64,000 bases of DNA from Pseudonocardia abyssalis (GTDB lineage Bacteria; Actinomycetota; Actinomycetes; Mycobacteriales; Pseudonocardiaceae): NCBI RefSeq assembly GCF_019263705.2, contig NZ_JADQDK010000001.1, positions 2,976,001 to 3,040,000 of the forward strand, written 5' to 3'. This document shows, piece after piece, positions 50,571-59,556 of this stretch. How positions within the stretch are numbered: position 1 is the first letter of the stretch; the number at the start of each line of letters is the position of its first letter. Under the pieces are notes generated by a model. That model saw only the letters and a list, made by a program, of their open reading frames with translations. It did no database searches and was not told the DNA's origin. The position numbers and the translations under genes were made by a program.

Positions 50571-52145
50571 TCAGATCTTCCGGCCGCGGGCCCACATCCA
50601 CCACTGGCGGGTGGAGCGGACGGGACCGAGTCGGGCGCAGAAGCCGAGCTTCTCCAGGTCGTCGGCGATCTCCTGCGCCGCGATCTGCAGCCCCAGGAAC
50701 GTGTCGACGCCCGGGAAGTAGCCGCCGTTGGTGGCACTGCCGGAGGCGTACATGCGGCCCGGCTCACTGCGCGTGCCGCGGATCTCGAACGAGCGCTCGA
50801 CGTCGAGGCGGCCCAGTGGGTTGCGGCCGGCCCCGCCGTGGTCGAGCAGGTCGGCCAGCACGCGGTGCTCGCGGATGTCGGCCTCCAGCCCCGTGCAGTC
50901 GATGACGGCGGTGACCTGCACGTTCCGCGGCCCCTCCGGCGTCGACAGCGCGGCGTGGACGGTGCCGGACGGACCCGGCGTCAGACCCGTGATCTCACCC
51001 TGGAACGCGTGGTACCAGCGCTCGCGACGGCCGCGGCTCTGCTGCTCGCGCCAGTTGCGGCGGATCGGGGTGTTGGTGCCGCCGAACTGCTTGTAGAGGT
51101 CGGCCCGGTCCTGGCCCTCCAGCTTGCGCACGCGCGCCTTGAGCTGCCCGCCCCACACCGACTTCGGGTAGTTGAAGCCCTGGTAGGCCCAGCCGTCGCC
51201 GCCGCGGCGGCGCATCCAGACGTGCGGGCCGTGCGCCCCGGTCACGAACGTGCGGAACACGTGCAGGATCTGCGTCTGCAGCCCGCGGGCGTCGCGGTCG
51301 TCGATCAGGCGCTGCAGCACCCGCGACGCGACGATCCCGCCACCGCGCACCAGCACCGTGCCCGGGGCGGCGTGCAGGCGCTGGTAGATCTGCTCGTGCG
51401 GCTCGTAGGCGTTGACGACGCTGCCGAAGTCGCGGTGGCGCTCGCGGTACTCCATGAGGTCGGGCAGGAACTTCAGTCCCGGGTAGCCGACGGCGACGTG
51501 CACGTACCGGCTGCGGTAGGCCACGCGCCGCGTCGGGCTGGCGCCCTCGGCCGGGGTGAGGATCGTGAAGTAGCCACCGCCGACGCGCCGGCGCACCATC
51601 CGGACCTGGCCCTTCGCCACCATCGACGGGTAGTCGATGCGGTCGTGCTCGCGCTCCATCGACTCGAACGCCTGCCCGGCCTTCGGGGTGTAGTAGTCGG
51701 CGAGGATCGGTTCGACGAGCACGTTCCACAGCGACCGCGGCGACTTCGTGGCCAGCGCCTCGCGCAGCGCGTAGCTGGGGAAGCCCCAGATGTTGTCCGG
51801 GCACGACGCCGAGTCGCTGCGCAGCCGCTCGGTGCGCGGGATCTGCGAGACGCGCGTGAGGTACTCGTAGCTCTCCCACGGGCTCTGCAGCTGGGTGAGC
51901 ACCCGGATCGCCGACGTCGGCACACCACAGATGCGCAGGTAGTCGACCGTGACGAAGGACCCGATGCCGCCGCCGACCGACACGAACGGCACGTCGACGA
52001 CCGGGATCCCGGCACGCGCGACGGCGTCGTCGGACCACCAGTCGGTGGCGATCAGCTCCGGGGTCAGGTCCCCGGGGCGCACCGCCTCCGGCGTCGGGTC
52101 GGCCGCGGCGGCCGGACCGGGCAGCCGGATCGTGTCCTCGCGCAT
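50571..52145 (-). CDS. Two-Rossmann flavoprotein (FAD/NAD(P)-binding), function unknown
   Basis: 524 residues. The first dinucleotide site is 'FVSVGGGIGSFVTVDYL' (GGGIGS at 58-63), the second is 'VLVRGGGIVASRVLQRLID' (268-274), and a 'YVHVAVGYPGLKFLP' segment near 214-228 resembles the hinge of flavin monooxygenases and N-hydroxylases. The C-terminal 'AVIDCTGLEADI' and 'RMYASGSATNGGYFPGVDTFLGLQ' would contact FAD. No close named family was recognised. It starts the minus-strand operon with the membrane and FHA proteins, inside the kinase block, and is divergent from kinase 3. Confidence 0.8.
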   Translation of the reverse strand: MREDTIRLPGPAAAADPTPEAVRPGDLTPELIATDWWSDDAVARAGIPVVDVPFVSVGGGIGSFVTVDYLRICGVPTSAIRVLTQLQSPWESYEYLTRVSQIPRTERLRSDSASCPDNIWGFPSYALREALATKSPRSLWNVLVEPILADYYTPKAGQAFESMEREHDRIDYPSMVAKGQVRMVRRRVGGGYFTILTPAEGASPTRRVAYRSRYVHVAVGYPGLKFLPDLMEYRERHRDFGSVVNAYEPHEQIYQRLHAAPGTVLVRGGGIVASRVLQRLIDDRDARGLQTQILHVFRTFVTGAHGPHVWMRRRGGDGWAYQGFNYPKSVWGGQLKARVRKLEGQDRADLYKQFGGTNTPIRRNWREQQSRGRRERWYHAFQGEITGLTPGPSGTVHAALSTPEGPRNVQVTAVIDCTGLEADIREHRVLADLLDHGGAGRNPLGRLDVERSFEIRGTRSEPGRMYASGSATNGGYFPGVDTFLGLQIAAQEIADDLEKLGFCARLGPVRSTRQWWMWARGRKI

Positions 52146-52352
52146 CGCCCGCTCCCACCTCGTCGACCCGCCGGCCGACCCGGCGGACGAGCGGATCACA
52201 TCCTGCCGTGACCGGGACCGGTCCCCGCTATGGGTGTTACCCATTCGGTGCACCGGAGTGGTAGCACCCGCGACGGGCGCGACGACATGATCGATGATCG
52301 ACGTGGGTCTATGGTCGCGCTGGACGGACCGGCAGAGGATGGGGAGATCGAC

Positions 52353-54191
52353 GTGCTGGACTCGACGTTCGGGCCGTACCGGATCGAGGCGCTCCTCGGG
52401 CGGGGCGGGATGGGTGAGGTGTACCGCGCCCACGACACCGACACCGACCGCACCGTCGCCTTGAAGGTGCTGCCCCCGCACCTGGCGGAGGACCAGGAGT
52501 ACCAGGAGCGGTTCCGGCGCGAGTGCCGCTCGGCGGCGCGCCTGCGCGAGCCGCACATCGTCCCGATCCACCGCTTCGGCGAGATCGACGGCCGGCTGTA
52601 CCTGGACATGCGCCTCGTCGAGGGCACCGACCTCGCGACCTGGCTCAAGACGCACGGCCCGATGCCGCCGGTCGCCGCGGTGTCGGTGATCTCGCAGATC
52701 GCCGCCGCCCTCGACGCCGCGCACGCCGAGGGGCTGGTGCACCGCGACGTCAAACCGTCCAACGTGCTGCTCGCCGGTGTGCACGGCCCGACCGTCGACC
52801 GCGAGGTGTTCGCCTACCTGTTCGACTTCGGTATCGCGCGGGCCCAGGAGGGCGTCGGCGAGGACCCGGCGCTGACCCGGGCGGGCACGATGCCCGGCTC
52901 CCTGGCCTACATCGCACCGGAGCGCTTCGCCGGCGTCGAGGGCGACCCGAGGGCCGACGTCTACGCGCTGGCCTGCGTGCTGCACCAGTCGCTCACCGGC
53001 CGCCCGCCGTTCGAGGGTGACATGGCGACCCTGATGAACGCGCACCTCAACGCCCCGCCGCCGCGTCCCAGCACCACCCGGCCGGACCTGCCCTCCGGGC
53101 TCGACCAGGTCGTCGCCCGCGGCATGGCCAAGGACCCGGCGCAGCGCCCGGCCAGCGCGGGCGCGCTCGCCGCGGCCGCCCGGGCCGAGATCGGCGGCTG
53201 GGGCACCGACCCGAACACCTCGGGCGCCACGGTGGCGTTCGGCGGCGCGTCGAAGCCCGACCTGGTCAAGCCGGGTACCGCCGTGATCCCGCCGACGTGG
53301 AACGCGCCGTCGAACCCGTCCAACCCGCAGTACCCCTCGAACCCGCAGTACCCCTCGAACCCCGGCAACCCGTGGGGCGCCCAGCAGCCCGCATACGGTG
53401 CCCAGCCGGCGTACGGCCAGCAGACCGCGTACGGCCAGCAGCCGGCGTACGGGCAGCAGGGGTACGGCCAGCAGACCGCCTACGGGCAGCCGAACTGGGG
53501 CGGCGGGCAGCACCCGTCGAACCCCGCTTACCCGCAGCAGCCGCCGAAGAAGGACCGCACGGCCCTGATCGCGATCTCCGTGGTCGCCGCGCTGGCCCTG
53601 ATCGGCGGCGCGATCGTGTTCTTCGTGACGACGGGCAACGGCAGCGGCACCACCGCAGCCCCGCCCACGACGAGCTCGGCGCCGACCACGACGCCCCCGA
53701 CGACCACCGTCGCGCCGACGACGGCCCCGGCGACCCCCGAGACGACGCTGCTGCTCTCCGAGCTGCCGGCCGGGTACTCGGCGTCCAACTGCGAGCCGGA
53801 CCAGCTCGACGGCACCACGGCGTTCGTCGTCTGCGCCGCCTCACCGTCGACGGGGACCGGGCCGACCAGCGCCACCTTCGCCCGGTACGCCTCGGTGGAG
53901 GAGATGAACTCGACGTTCACCGGCCTGGCCGACGCGGAGTCGATCCCCGGCGAGACCGGCACCATCGAGCAGTGCAACGCGGCCGGTGCCTCCAACCGCG
54001 CGGTGTTCTCCCGGCAGAGCGGCGCGCTCGGCGGCCAGGTCGCCTGCTTCACCGACCCCGACACCGGCACCGCGTACCTGCTCTGGACCGACGAGGCCGC
54101 GCTGGCCATCGGCTACGTGGCGCAGAGCTCGGCCGACGCCGCCGCGCTCTACGCCTGGTGGAACTCGGTCGACTTCGTCGCGGAGCGCTGA
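52353..54191 (+). CDS. Ser/Thr protein kinase 3 with four-cysteine extracellular domain
   Basis: 612 residues from GTG 52353, six bases after GGGGAG and just before 'FGPYRIEALLG', as in kinase 1. Earlier in-frame ATGs (52287, 52311) lack an RBS. Kinase domain: GRGGMG loop from Gly16, Lys38, HRD 130-132, DFG 158-160. The linker carries NPQYPS and AYGQQ repeats. A TM helix lies near 404-424 ('LIAISVVAALALIGGAIVFF'), then a Thr-rich stalk, then a ~150-residue domain with four Cys ('SNCEPD', 'FVVCAAS', 'EQCNAAG', 'VACFTDP') and the ending 'LYAWWNSVDFV'. This is the same domain as in kinase 1. Confidence 0.92.
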   Translation: MLDSTFGPYRIEALLGRGGMGEVYRAHDTDTDRTVALKVLPPHLAEDQEYQERFRRECRSAARLREPHIVPIHRFGEIDGRLYLDMRLVEGTDLATWLKTHGPMPPVAAVSVISQIAAALDAAHAEGLVHRDVKPSNVLLAGVHGPTVDREVFAYLFDFGIARAQEGVGEDPALTRAGTMPGSLAYIAPERFAGVEGDPRADVYALACVLHQSLTGRPPFEGDMATLMNAHLNAPPPRPSTTRPDLPSGLDQVVARGMAKDPAQRPASAGALAAAARAEIGGWGTDPNTSGATVAFGGASKPDLVKPGTAVIPPTWNAPSNPSNPQYPSNPQYPSNPGNPWGAQQPAYGAQPAYGQQTAYGQQPAYGQQGYGQQTAYGQPNWGGGQHPSNPAYPQQPPKKDRTALIAISVVAALALIGGAIVFFVTTGNGSGTTAAPPTTSSAPTTTPPTTTVAPTTAPATPETTLLLSELPAGYSASNCEPDQLDGTTAFVVCAASPSTGTGPTSATFARYASVEEMNSTFTGLADAESIPGETGTIEQCNAAGASNRAVFSRQSGALGGQVACFTDPDTGTAYLLWTDEAALAIGYVAQSSADAAALYAWWNSVDFVAER

Positions 54192-54192
54192 G

Positions 54193-55938
54193 CTAGGCGG
54201 TCGCCCGCCCCGTCAGGTGGGCGACCGCGTCGGCCAGCGCGATCTCGACGCGCTCGCCGCTGCGGCGGTCCTTGACCTCGATCACGCCGGTGGCGAGCCC
54301 GCGGCCGGCGACGACGATCGTCGGCACGCCGACCAGCTCCGCGTCGGCGAACTTGACGCCCGGCGAGGCCTTGCGGTCGTCGAGCAGGACGCGCAGCCCG
54401 GCGGCCTCCAGGTCGGTGGCCAGCGCGGCGCCGCCGGTCGCGATCTCCTCGCTCTTGCCCGCGACGACGACGTGCACGTCGTACGGCGAGACGGCGGCCG
54501 GCCACAGCAGGCCCGAGTCGTCGTGGTTCTGCTCGGCGATCACCGCGACGAGCCGCGAGACGCCGATGCCGTAGGACCCCATCGTGATGCGGACGGGCTT
54601 CGAGTCCGGGCCCAGCGCGTCGAGCTGCGCGGCGTCGGCGTACTTGCGGCCGAGCTGGAACACGTGCCCGATCTCGATGCCGCGCGCGGCCGACAGCGGG
54701 CCGGACCCGTCGGGGGCCGGGTCGCCCTCGCGGACCTCGGCGGCCTCGATCGTGCCGTCGGGGGTGAAGTCGCGGCCCGCGACGAGGTCGACGACGTGGT
54801 GGTCGGCCTTGTCGGCGCCGGTGACCCACGCGGTGCCGGTGACGACGCGGGGGTCGACGAGGTAGCGCACGCCGTTGGCGGCCAGCGACACCGGCCCGAT
54901 GTAGCCCTTCACGAGGAACGCGTTCTTCGCGAAGTCGGTGTCGGTGAGCAGCACCACCTCGGCGGGCTCCAGCGCGGCCTCCAGCCGCTTCATGTCGACC
55001 TCGCGGTCACCGGGCACGCCGACGCCGAGCAGCGTCCACTCCTGCTCCCCGGGGTTGCGGGTCTTGACCAGCACGTTCTTGAGGGTGTCGGCCGCGGTGA
55101 ACGTGCGGTCCAGACCGGCACCGTTGAGGAAGTCGACGAGCGACTCGATCGTCGGGGTGTTCGGGGTGTGGTGCGCCTGCGCCTCGGGCAGCCCGTCGAG
55201 CGGGATCTCCGCGGGCACCGTCGTGGTGACGGCCTCGACGTTGGCCGCGTAGCCGCCCGGACTCTGGACGAAGGTGTCCTCGCCGGTGGGTGCGACCGCC
55301 AGGAACTCCTCCGACGCCGACCCGCCCATCGCGCCCGAGGTGGCCGCGACGACGACGTACTCCAACCCGAGCCGGTCGAAGATCTTCACGTAGGCCGCGC
55401 GGTGGTTGCGGTAGGACTCCGACAGGCCCTCGTCGGTGAGGTCGAAGGAGTAGGAGTCCTTCATGAGGAACTCGCGCCCGCGCAGGATGCCCGCGCGGGG
55501 TCGCGCCTCGTCGCGGTACTTGTTCTGGATCTGGTACAGCGTGACGGGGTAGTCCTTGTACGAGCCGTACTCACCCTTGACGACCTGCGTGAACAGCTCC
55601 TCGTGCGTGGGGCCGAGGAGGTAGTCGTTGCCGCGGCGGTCCTTGAGCCGGAACAGGTTCGGGCCGTACTCGGTCCAGCGGCCGGTGGCCTCGTAGGGCT
55701 CGCGGGGCAGCAGCGCGGGCAGCTGGATCTCCTGGGCGCCGATGGCGTCCATCTCCTCGCGCACGATCTGCTCGACCGCGCGCAGCACCTTCAGCCCCAG
55801 CGGCAGCCAGGTGTAGATCCCCGGGGCGACGCGACGCACGTAGCCGGCGCGGACGAGCAGCTTGTGGCTCGGTACCTCCGCGTCGGCCGGGTCATCGCGC
55901 AGGGTCCGGAGGAACAACGTCGACATCCTGGTCAGCAC
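54193..55938 (-). CDS. proS: Prolyl-tRNA synthetase
   Basis: 581 residues of the bacterial type. Class II motif 1 lies around '[32 protein letters not shown]', motif 2 is '[28 protein letters not shown]' and motif 3 is '[18 protein letters not shown]'. The inserted editing domain (about residues 225-385) contains '[13 protein letters not shown]'. The C-terminal anticodon-binding domain follows. GTG start ('[25 protein letters not shown]'). It is convergent with kinase 3, one base apart, and interrupts the kinase block. Confidence 0.96.
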   Translation of the reverse strand: MLTRMSTLFLRTLRDDPADAEVPSHKLLVRAGYVRRVAPGIYTWLPLGLKVLRAVEQIVREEMDAIGAQEIQLPALLPREPYEATGRWTEYGPNLFRLKDRRGNDYLLGPTHEELFTQVVKGEYGSYKDYPVTLYQIQNKYRDEARPRAGILRGREFLMKDSYSFDLTDEGLSESYRNHRAAYVKIFDRLGLEYVVVAATSGAMGGSASEEFLAVAPTGEDTFVQSPGGYAANVEAVTTTVPAEIPLDGLPEAQAHHTPNTPTIESLVDFLNGAGLDRTFTAADTLKNVLVKTRNPGEQEWTLLGVGVPGDREVDMKRLEAALEPAEVVLLTDTDFAKNAFLVKGYIGPVSLAANGVRYLVDPRVVTGTAWVTGADKADHHVVDLVAGRDFTPDGTIEAAEVREGDPAPDGSGPLSAARGIEIGHVFQLGRKYADAAQLDALGPDSKPVRITMGSYGIGVSRLVAVIAEQNHDDSGLLWPAAVSPYDVHVVVAGKSEEIATGGAALATDLEAAGLRVLLDDRKASPGVKFADAELVGVPTIVVAGRGLATGVIEVKDRRSGERVEIALADAVAHLTGRATA

Positions 55939-56080
55939 CCGGATCAGCGTAGCGACGCTCCCCCGGACCCGTCGTGCCGGTATCTCGCCTTAACCCACGG
56001 GCGGCCGCCGCGCCGTAACCTTTCCCCTCGCACGTGCGACAGAGCGAACGGACAGCGACCAGCCCGAGTGCGGAGCGCCG

Positions 56081-58165
56081 ATGATCTCCCGACAGTTCGG
56101 CCAGTACGTCGTGCAGGACCTGCTCGGATCGGGCGGCATGGGCGAGGTCTACCGCGCCCACGACACCCGTCGCGACCGCGAGGTCGCGCTCAAGCTGCTG
56201 CCCGAGCTGTTCTCCGGCGACGAGGAGTACACGCGCCGGTTCCGCCGGGAGTCCCACGTCGCCGCCCGGCTGCGCGAGCCGCACGTCATCCCGATCCACG
56301 ACTTCGGCGAGATCGACGGCCGGCTGTTCATCGACATGCGCCTGGTCGACGGCCGCGACATCGGGCAGATCCTGACCGAGGACGGCGCGCTCCCGCCCAC
56401 CCGTGCGGTCCACATCATCAGCCAGATCGCCGAGGCGCTGGACGCCGCACACGCCGACGGACTGGTGCACCGCGACGTCAAGCCGTCCAACGTGCTCGTG
56501 ACCGCGAACGACTTCGTCTACGTCGTCGACTTCGGCATCGCCCGGTCCATCGGCACGGCCCGCACCTCGCTGACGATGACCGGCGCGACCATCGGCACGC
56601 TCGACTACATGGCGCCCGAGCGCTTCTCCAACCAGCCGGTCGACTGCCGCGCCGACGTCTACTCGCTGGCCTGCCTGCTCTACGAGTGCCTCACCGCCAC
56701 CCGGCCGTTCGCCGGTGAGGACCTGCCCGCGCTGATGTACGCCCACCTGTTCACCGACCCCCCGACGCCCAGCACGCTGAGCCGGACCGTCCTGCCCGCG
56801 CTCGACGTTGTCGTCGCGCGGGGCATGGCCAAGCGGCCCGACGACCGGTTCGAGTCGGCGGGAGCGTTCGCCGCCGCGGCGCGGGCCGCCGTCGGGTCGG
56901 GGTCGTCGGACGGGACGGCCACCGTGGTGCACGCGCGCCCGCAGGTCGCACCGGTCACGCCGACCGTGCGGACCGCGCCGTCGGGTCCCGGCCGGATGCT
57001 GCCCGTCGAGTCGCTGGGGCTCGCGTCGGCCGACGGGAAGCACCGGTCGTCGGACCCCCTGCCCACCGACGATCCCGCCCCCGCGCGGCCGCGGCGCAGC
57101 CCCCTGCTGATCGGGCTCGGCGCACTCGTCGTGGTCTCGCTGGTCGCGCTCGTCCTCACCGTGGTCCGGGTCTTCGGACCGGGGGCGACCGCGGACGCCG
57201 GGCCGACGGCCGCGCCGGTGCCCGAGGTCGAGGCGGTCCGGATCCGGGCCGCCGTCGCGATCCCGTCGGTGCTCGGCACGTTCCCCGGCGGCGCCACCCC
57301 CGGCTACGTCCACGTGACGCCCAACGGCCGCTTCGCCTACATCTGCAACCGCAACGCGGGCGTGGTGACGGTGTTCGACACGACCATCAACAGCATCACG
57401 GCGACGATCCCGGTCCCCGCGGGCCCGCCCCGGTTCGTGTCGTTCTCCCCCGACGGGTCACAGGCCTACCTGAGCGTCTACAACGACGACTTCACGATCA
57501 ACTTCGTCTCGGTCCTCGACACCGCCTCCAACGAGATCGTCGCGACGATCCCGGTCGGGAAGCGGCCGTTCGCGTCGTCGACGAACCCCGACGGGAGCCT
57601 GCTCTACGTCCCCAGCCACGACGACGGCCGCGTCGACGTCATCGACCTCGCCGCGGGGTCGGTCCGCCAGGAGATCGACGTGGCCCCCAACCCGCACTGG
57701 GTGGCGTTCGGCCGCGACGGGCGGTTCTTCTACACCGCCAACCACGAGTCCGGTCTCCTGTCCGTGATCGACGCCGCGACCAGCGCCGTCGTCGCGGAGA
57801 TCCCCGTCGGCACGTCCCCGCACAGCACCGCCGTGTCACCGGACGGCACCCGCGTCGCCGTCGTCAACTACGGCAGCAACGACGTGTACGTGATCGACAC
57901 GGCGACCAACGCGGTCGTGGCGACCGTGCCGGTCGGGCGGGCCCCGCAGGACATCGCCTACTCGCCGGACGGCCGCTTCTTCTACACCGCGAACGTCGAC
58001 GACGACACCATCAGCGTCGTCAACACCGCGACGGACGCCGTCTCGGCGACCATCCCGACGGGCGACGGGCCGTCGAGCATCTCGGTGCTGCCCGACGGGT
58101 CCCGGGCCTACGTCTCGCTGCTCAACGCCGGGGAGATCATGGTCCTCGACACCGCCGCCACGTGA
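56081..58165 (+). CDS. Ser/Thr protein kinase 4 with extracellular YVTN beta-propeller
   Basis: 694 residues, ATG with GGAG six bases upstream. Kinase domain: GSGGMG loop from Gly16, Lys38, HRD 130-132, DFG 150-152, 'GTLDYMAPERF'. TM near 341-363 ('LLIGLGALVVVSLVALVLTVV'). The external ~310 residues are a seven-bladed propeller of YVTN/NHL type, each blade carrying '(D/N)GRFxY(I/T)xN' or 'SPDG' and 'VxVIDTAT(N/S)xVVATIPVG'. It likely senses cell-wall or surface ligands. Its stop overlaps the next kinase's GTG (GTGA). Confidence 0.94.
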   Translation: MISRQFGQYVVQDLLGSGGMGEVYRAHDTRRDREVALKLLPELFSGDEEYTRRFRRESHVAARLREPHVIPIHDFGEIDGRLFIDMRLVDGRDIGQILTEDGALPPTRAVHIISQIAEALDAAHADGLVHRDVKPSNVLVTANDFVYVVDFGIARSIGTARTSLTMTGATIGTLDYMAPERFSNQPVDCRADVYSLACLLYECLTATRPFAGEDLPALMYAHLFTDPPTPSTLSRTVLPALDVVVARGMAKRPDDRFESAGAFAAAARAAVGSGSSDGTATVVHARPQVAPVTPTVRTAPSGPGRMLPVESLGLASADGKHRSSDPLPTDDPAPARPRRSPLLIGLGALVVVSLVALVLTVVRVFGPGATADAGPTAAPVPEVEAVRIRAAVAIPSVLGTFPGGATPGYVHVTPNGRFAYICNRNAGVVTVFDTTINSITATIPVPAGPPRFVSFSPDGSQAYLSVYNDDFTINFVSVLDTASNEIVATIPVGKRPFASSTNPDGSLLYVPSHDDGRVDVIDLAAGSVRQEIDVAPNPHWVAFGRDGRFFYTANHESGLLSVIDAATSAVVAEIPVGTSPHSTAVSPDGTRVAVVNYGSNDVYVIDTATNAVVATVPVGRAPQDIAYSPDGRFFYTANVDDDTISVVNTATDAVSATIPTGDGPSSISVLPDGSRAYVSLLNAGEIMVLDTAAT

Positions 58166-59550
58166 GCCCCGACCCGACGCAGATCGCGGGCTACCGCCTG
58201 ATCCGGCGCATCGGGCGGGGCGGGATGAGCACGGTCTACCTCGCCGAGCACGTGCACCTGCACCGGCACGTCGCCCTGAAGGTCCTCGACCCCGAGTTCG
58301 CGTCGAACCCCACCTTCCGGACCCGGTTCGCGCGCGAGTCCCAGATCGTCGCCGAGCTGGAGCACCCGCACATCGTCCCGGTCTACGACGCGGGCGAGGC
58401 GGACGGTCTGCTGTTCCTCGTCATGCGCTACGTCGAACAGGGCGACCTGCGCGACCTGCTCGCGGCGGGCGACCCGCTGCACCACGACCGGCTGCGGGTG
58501 CTGGTCGACCAGCTCGCGGGGGCCCTCGGGGTCGCCCACGACGCCGGGCTGGTGCACCGCGACATCAAGCCGGCGAACGTGCTGTCCGCCACCGGCGCCC
58601 GCGGCGGCGACCACTTCTACCTGAGCGACTTCGGGATCACCAAGCGCGCCACGTCCGGCCCGCCCCTCACCGCGACCGGGCAGGTACTGGGCTCGGTCGA
58701 CTTCATCGCGCCGGAGCAGATCGCGGGCCGGCCGCTGGACCGCCGGACCGACGTCTACGCGTTCGGCGGGCTGGTCTACCAGTGCCTGACCGGCCACCTG
58801 CCGTTCGAGCGCGACCACGAGCTGGCCGTGCTCCTCGCGCACGTCCGGGAGGACCCGCTGCCCCCGTCGACGCACCGTCCCGAGCTCCCGCCCGAGGTGG
58901 ACGCGGTGCTGGCCCGGGTCCTGTCCAAGGACCCGGACGCCCGCCCGGCCACTGCACGCGACTTCGCCGACGAGCTGGTCGCGGCCCTGAACGCGAAGCC
59001 CGGACCGGCCCCCCGGCCCGTGCCGGGGTCCACGGCCGCGATGGTCGTGCCGGTGACCGCGGAGACCGACGCCGGCGCGGAGGAGGAGCCCCCCGCCGGC
59101 GGGGCACCGGCTGCCGAGGAACCGGCAGCCGGGACACCCCCGGCCGAGGGACCCGCAGCCGGGGGACCCCCGAGCGACACGGAGCCCCCGACCGACACGG
59201 AGCCCCCGACCGTCGAGGAGTCCCCGACCGTCGAGGAGCCCGCGACCGTCGAGGAGCCCGCGACCGTCGAGGAGCCCGCCGCCACCCCGGACGCCGCCGC
59301 CCCCGGGAGCGAGGCGGCGACCCGCCGGATGCCGGTGCCCGACCGCCGCGCGCGACCCGCCGCACCCGGCCCCGTCACGACGTTCGCCCCGCCCCCGACC
59401 GACGTGCCCCCGGAGACGGGGAACCCGCGGTCCGTTGCCGACCCGGCCCGCGGCCGGCCGAACGAGCGGCGGTGGATCGTCCTGCTCGCGGTGCTGGCCG
59501 TCCTGCTGATCGCCGCCACGGTCGTCGTCGCCCTCGCCGGGGCACGCTGA
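58162..59550 (+). CDS. Ser/Thr protein kinase 5, C-terminal membrane anchor
   Basis: 462 residues, GTG overlapping the kinase 4 stop. Kinase domain: GRGGMS loop from Gly18, Lys40, HRD 132-134 ('HRDIKPANV'), DFG 156-158, 'GSVDFIAPEQI'. The ~170-residue linker is Pro/Glu/Thr-rich with six EPPT(D/V)x-type repeats encoded by an 18-nt array. A TM helix ends the protein (about 437-458, 'WIVLLAVLAVLLIAATVVVAL'), with only four residues outside. It therefore has no sensor of its own and may act downstream of kinase 4, with which it is co-translated. Confidence 0.92.
   Translation: MSPDPTQIAGYRLIRRIGRGGMSTVYLAEHVHLHRHVALKVLDPEFASNPTFRTRFARESQIVAELEHPHIVPVYDAGEADGLLFLVMRYVEQGDLRDLLAAGDPLHHDRLRVLVDQLAGALGVAHDAGLVHRDIKPANVLSATGARGGDHFYLSDFGITKRATSGPPLTATGQVLGSVDFIAPEQIAGRPLDRRTDVYAFGGLVYQCLTGHLPFERDHELAVLLAHVREDPLPPSTHRPELPPEVDAVLARVLSKDPDARPATARDFADELVAALNAKPGPAPRPVPGSTAAMVVPVTAETDAGAEEEPPAGGAPAAEEPAAGTPPAEGPAAGGPPSDTEPPTDTEPPTVEESPTVEEPATVEEPATVEEPAATPDAAAPGSEAATRRMPVPDRRARPAAPGPVTTFAPPPTDVPPETGNPRSVADPARGRPNERRWIVLLAVLAVLLIAATVVVALAGAR
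59182..59281 (+). repeat. 18-nt in-frame tandem repeat in the kinase 5 linker
   Basis: About six copies of an 18-base unit (core GACCGTCGAGGAGCCC) encode successive EPPTDT, EPPTVE, ESPTVE and EPATVE hexapeptides. The last three copies are nearly identical, indicating recent expansion. The array only lengthens an acidic spacer. Confidence 0.85.
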
Positions 59551-59556
59551 GGGCGA

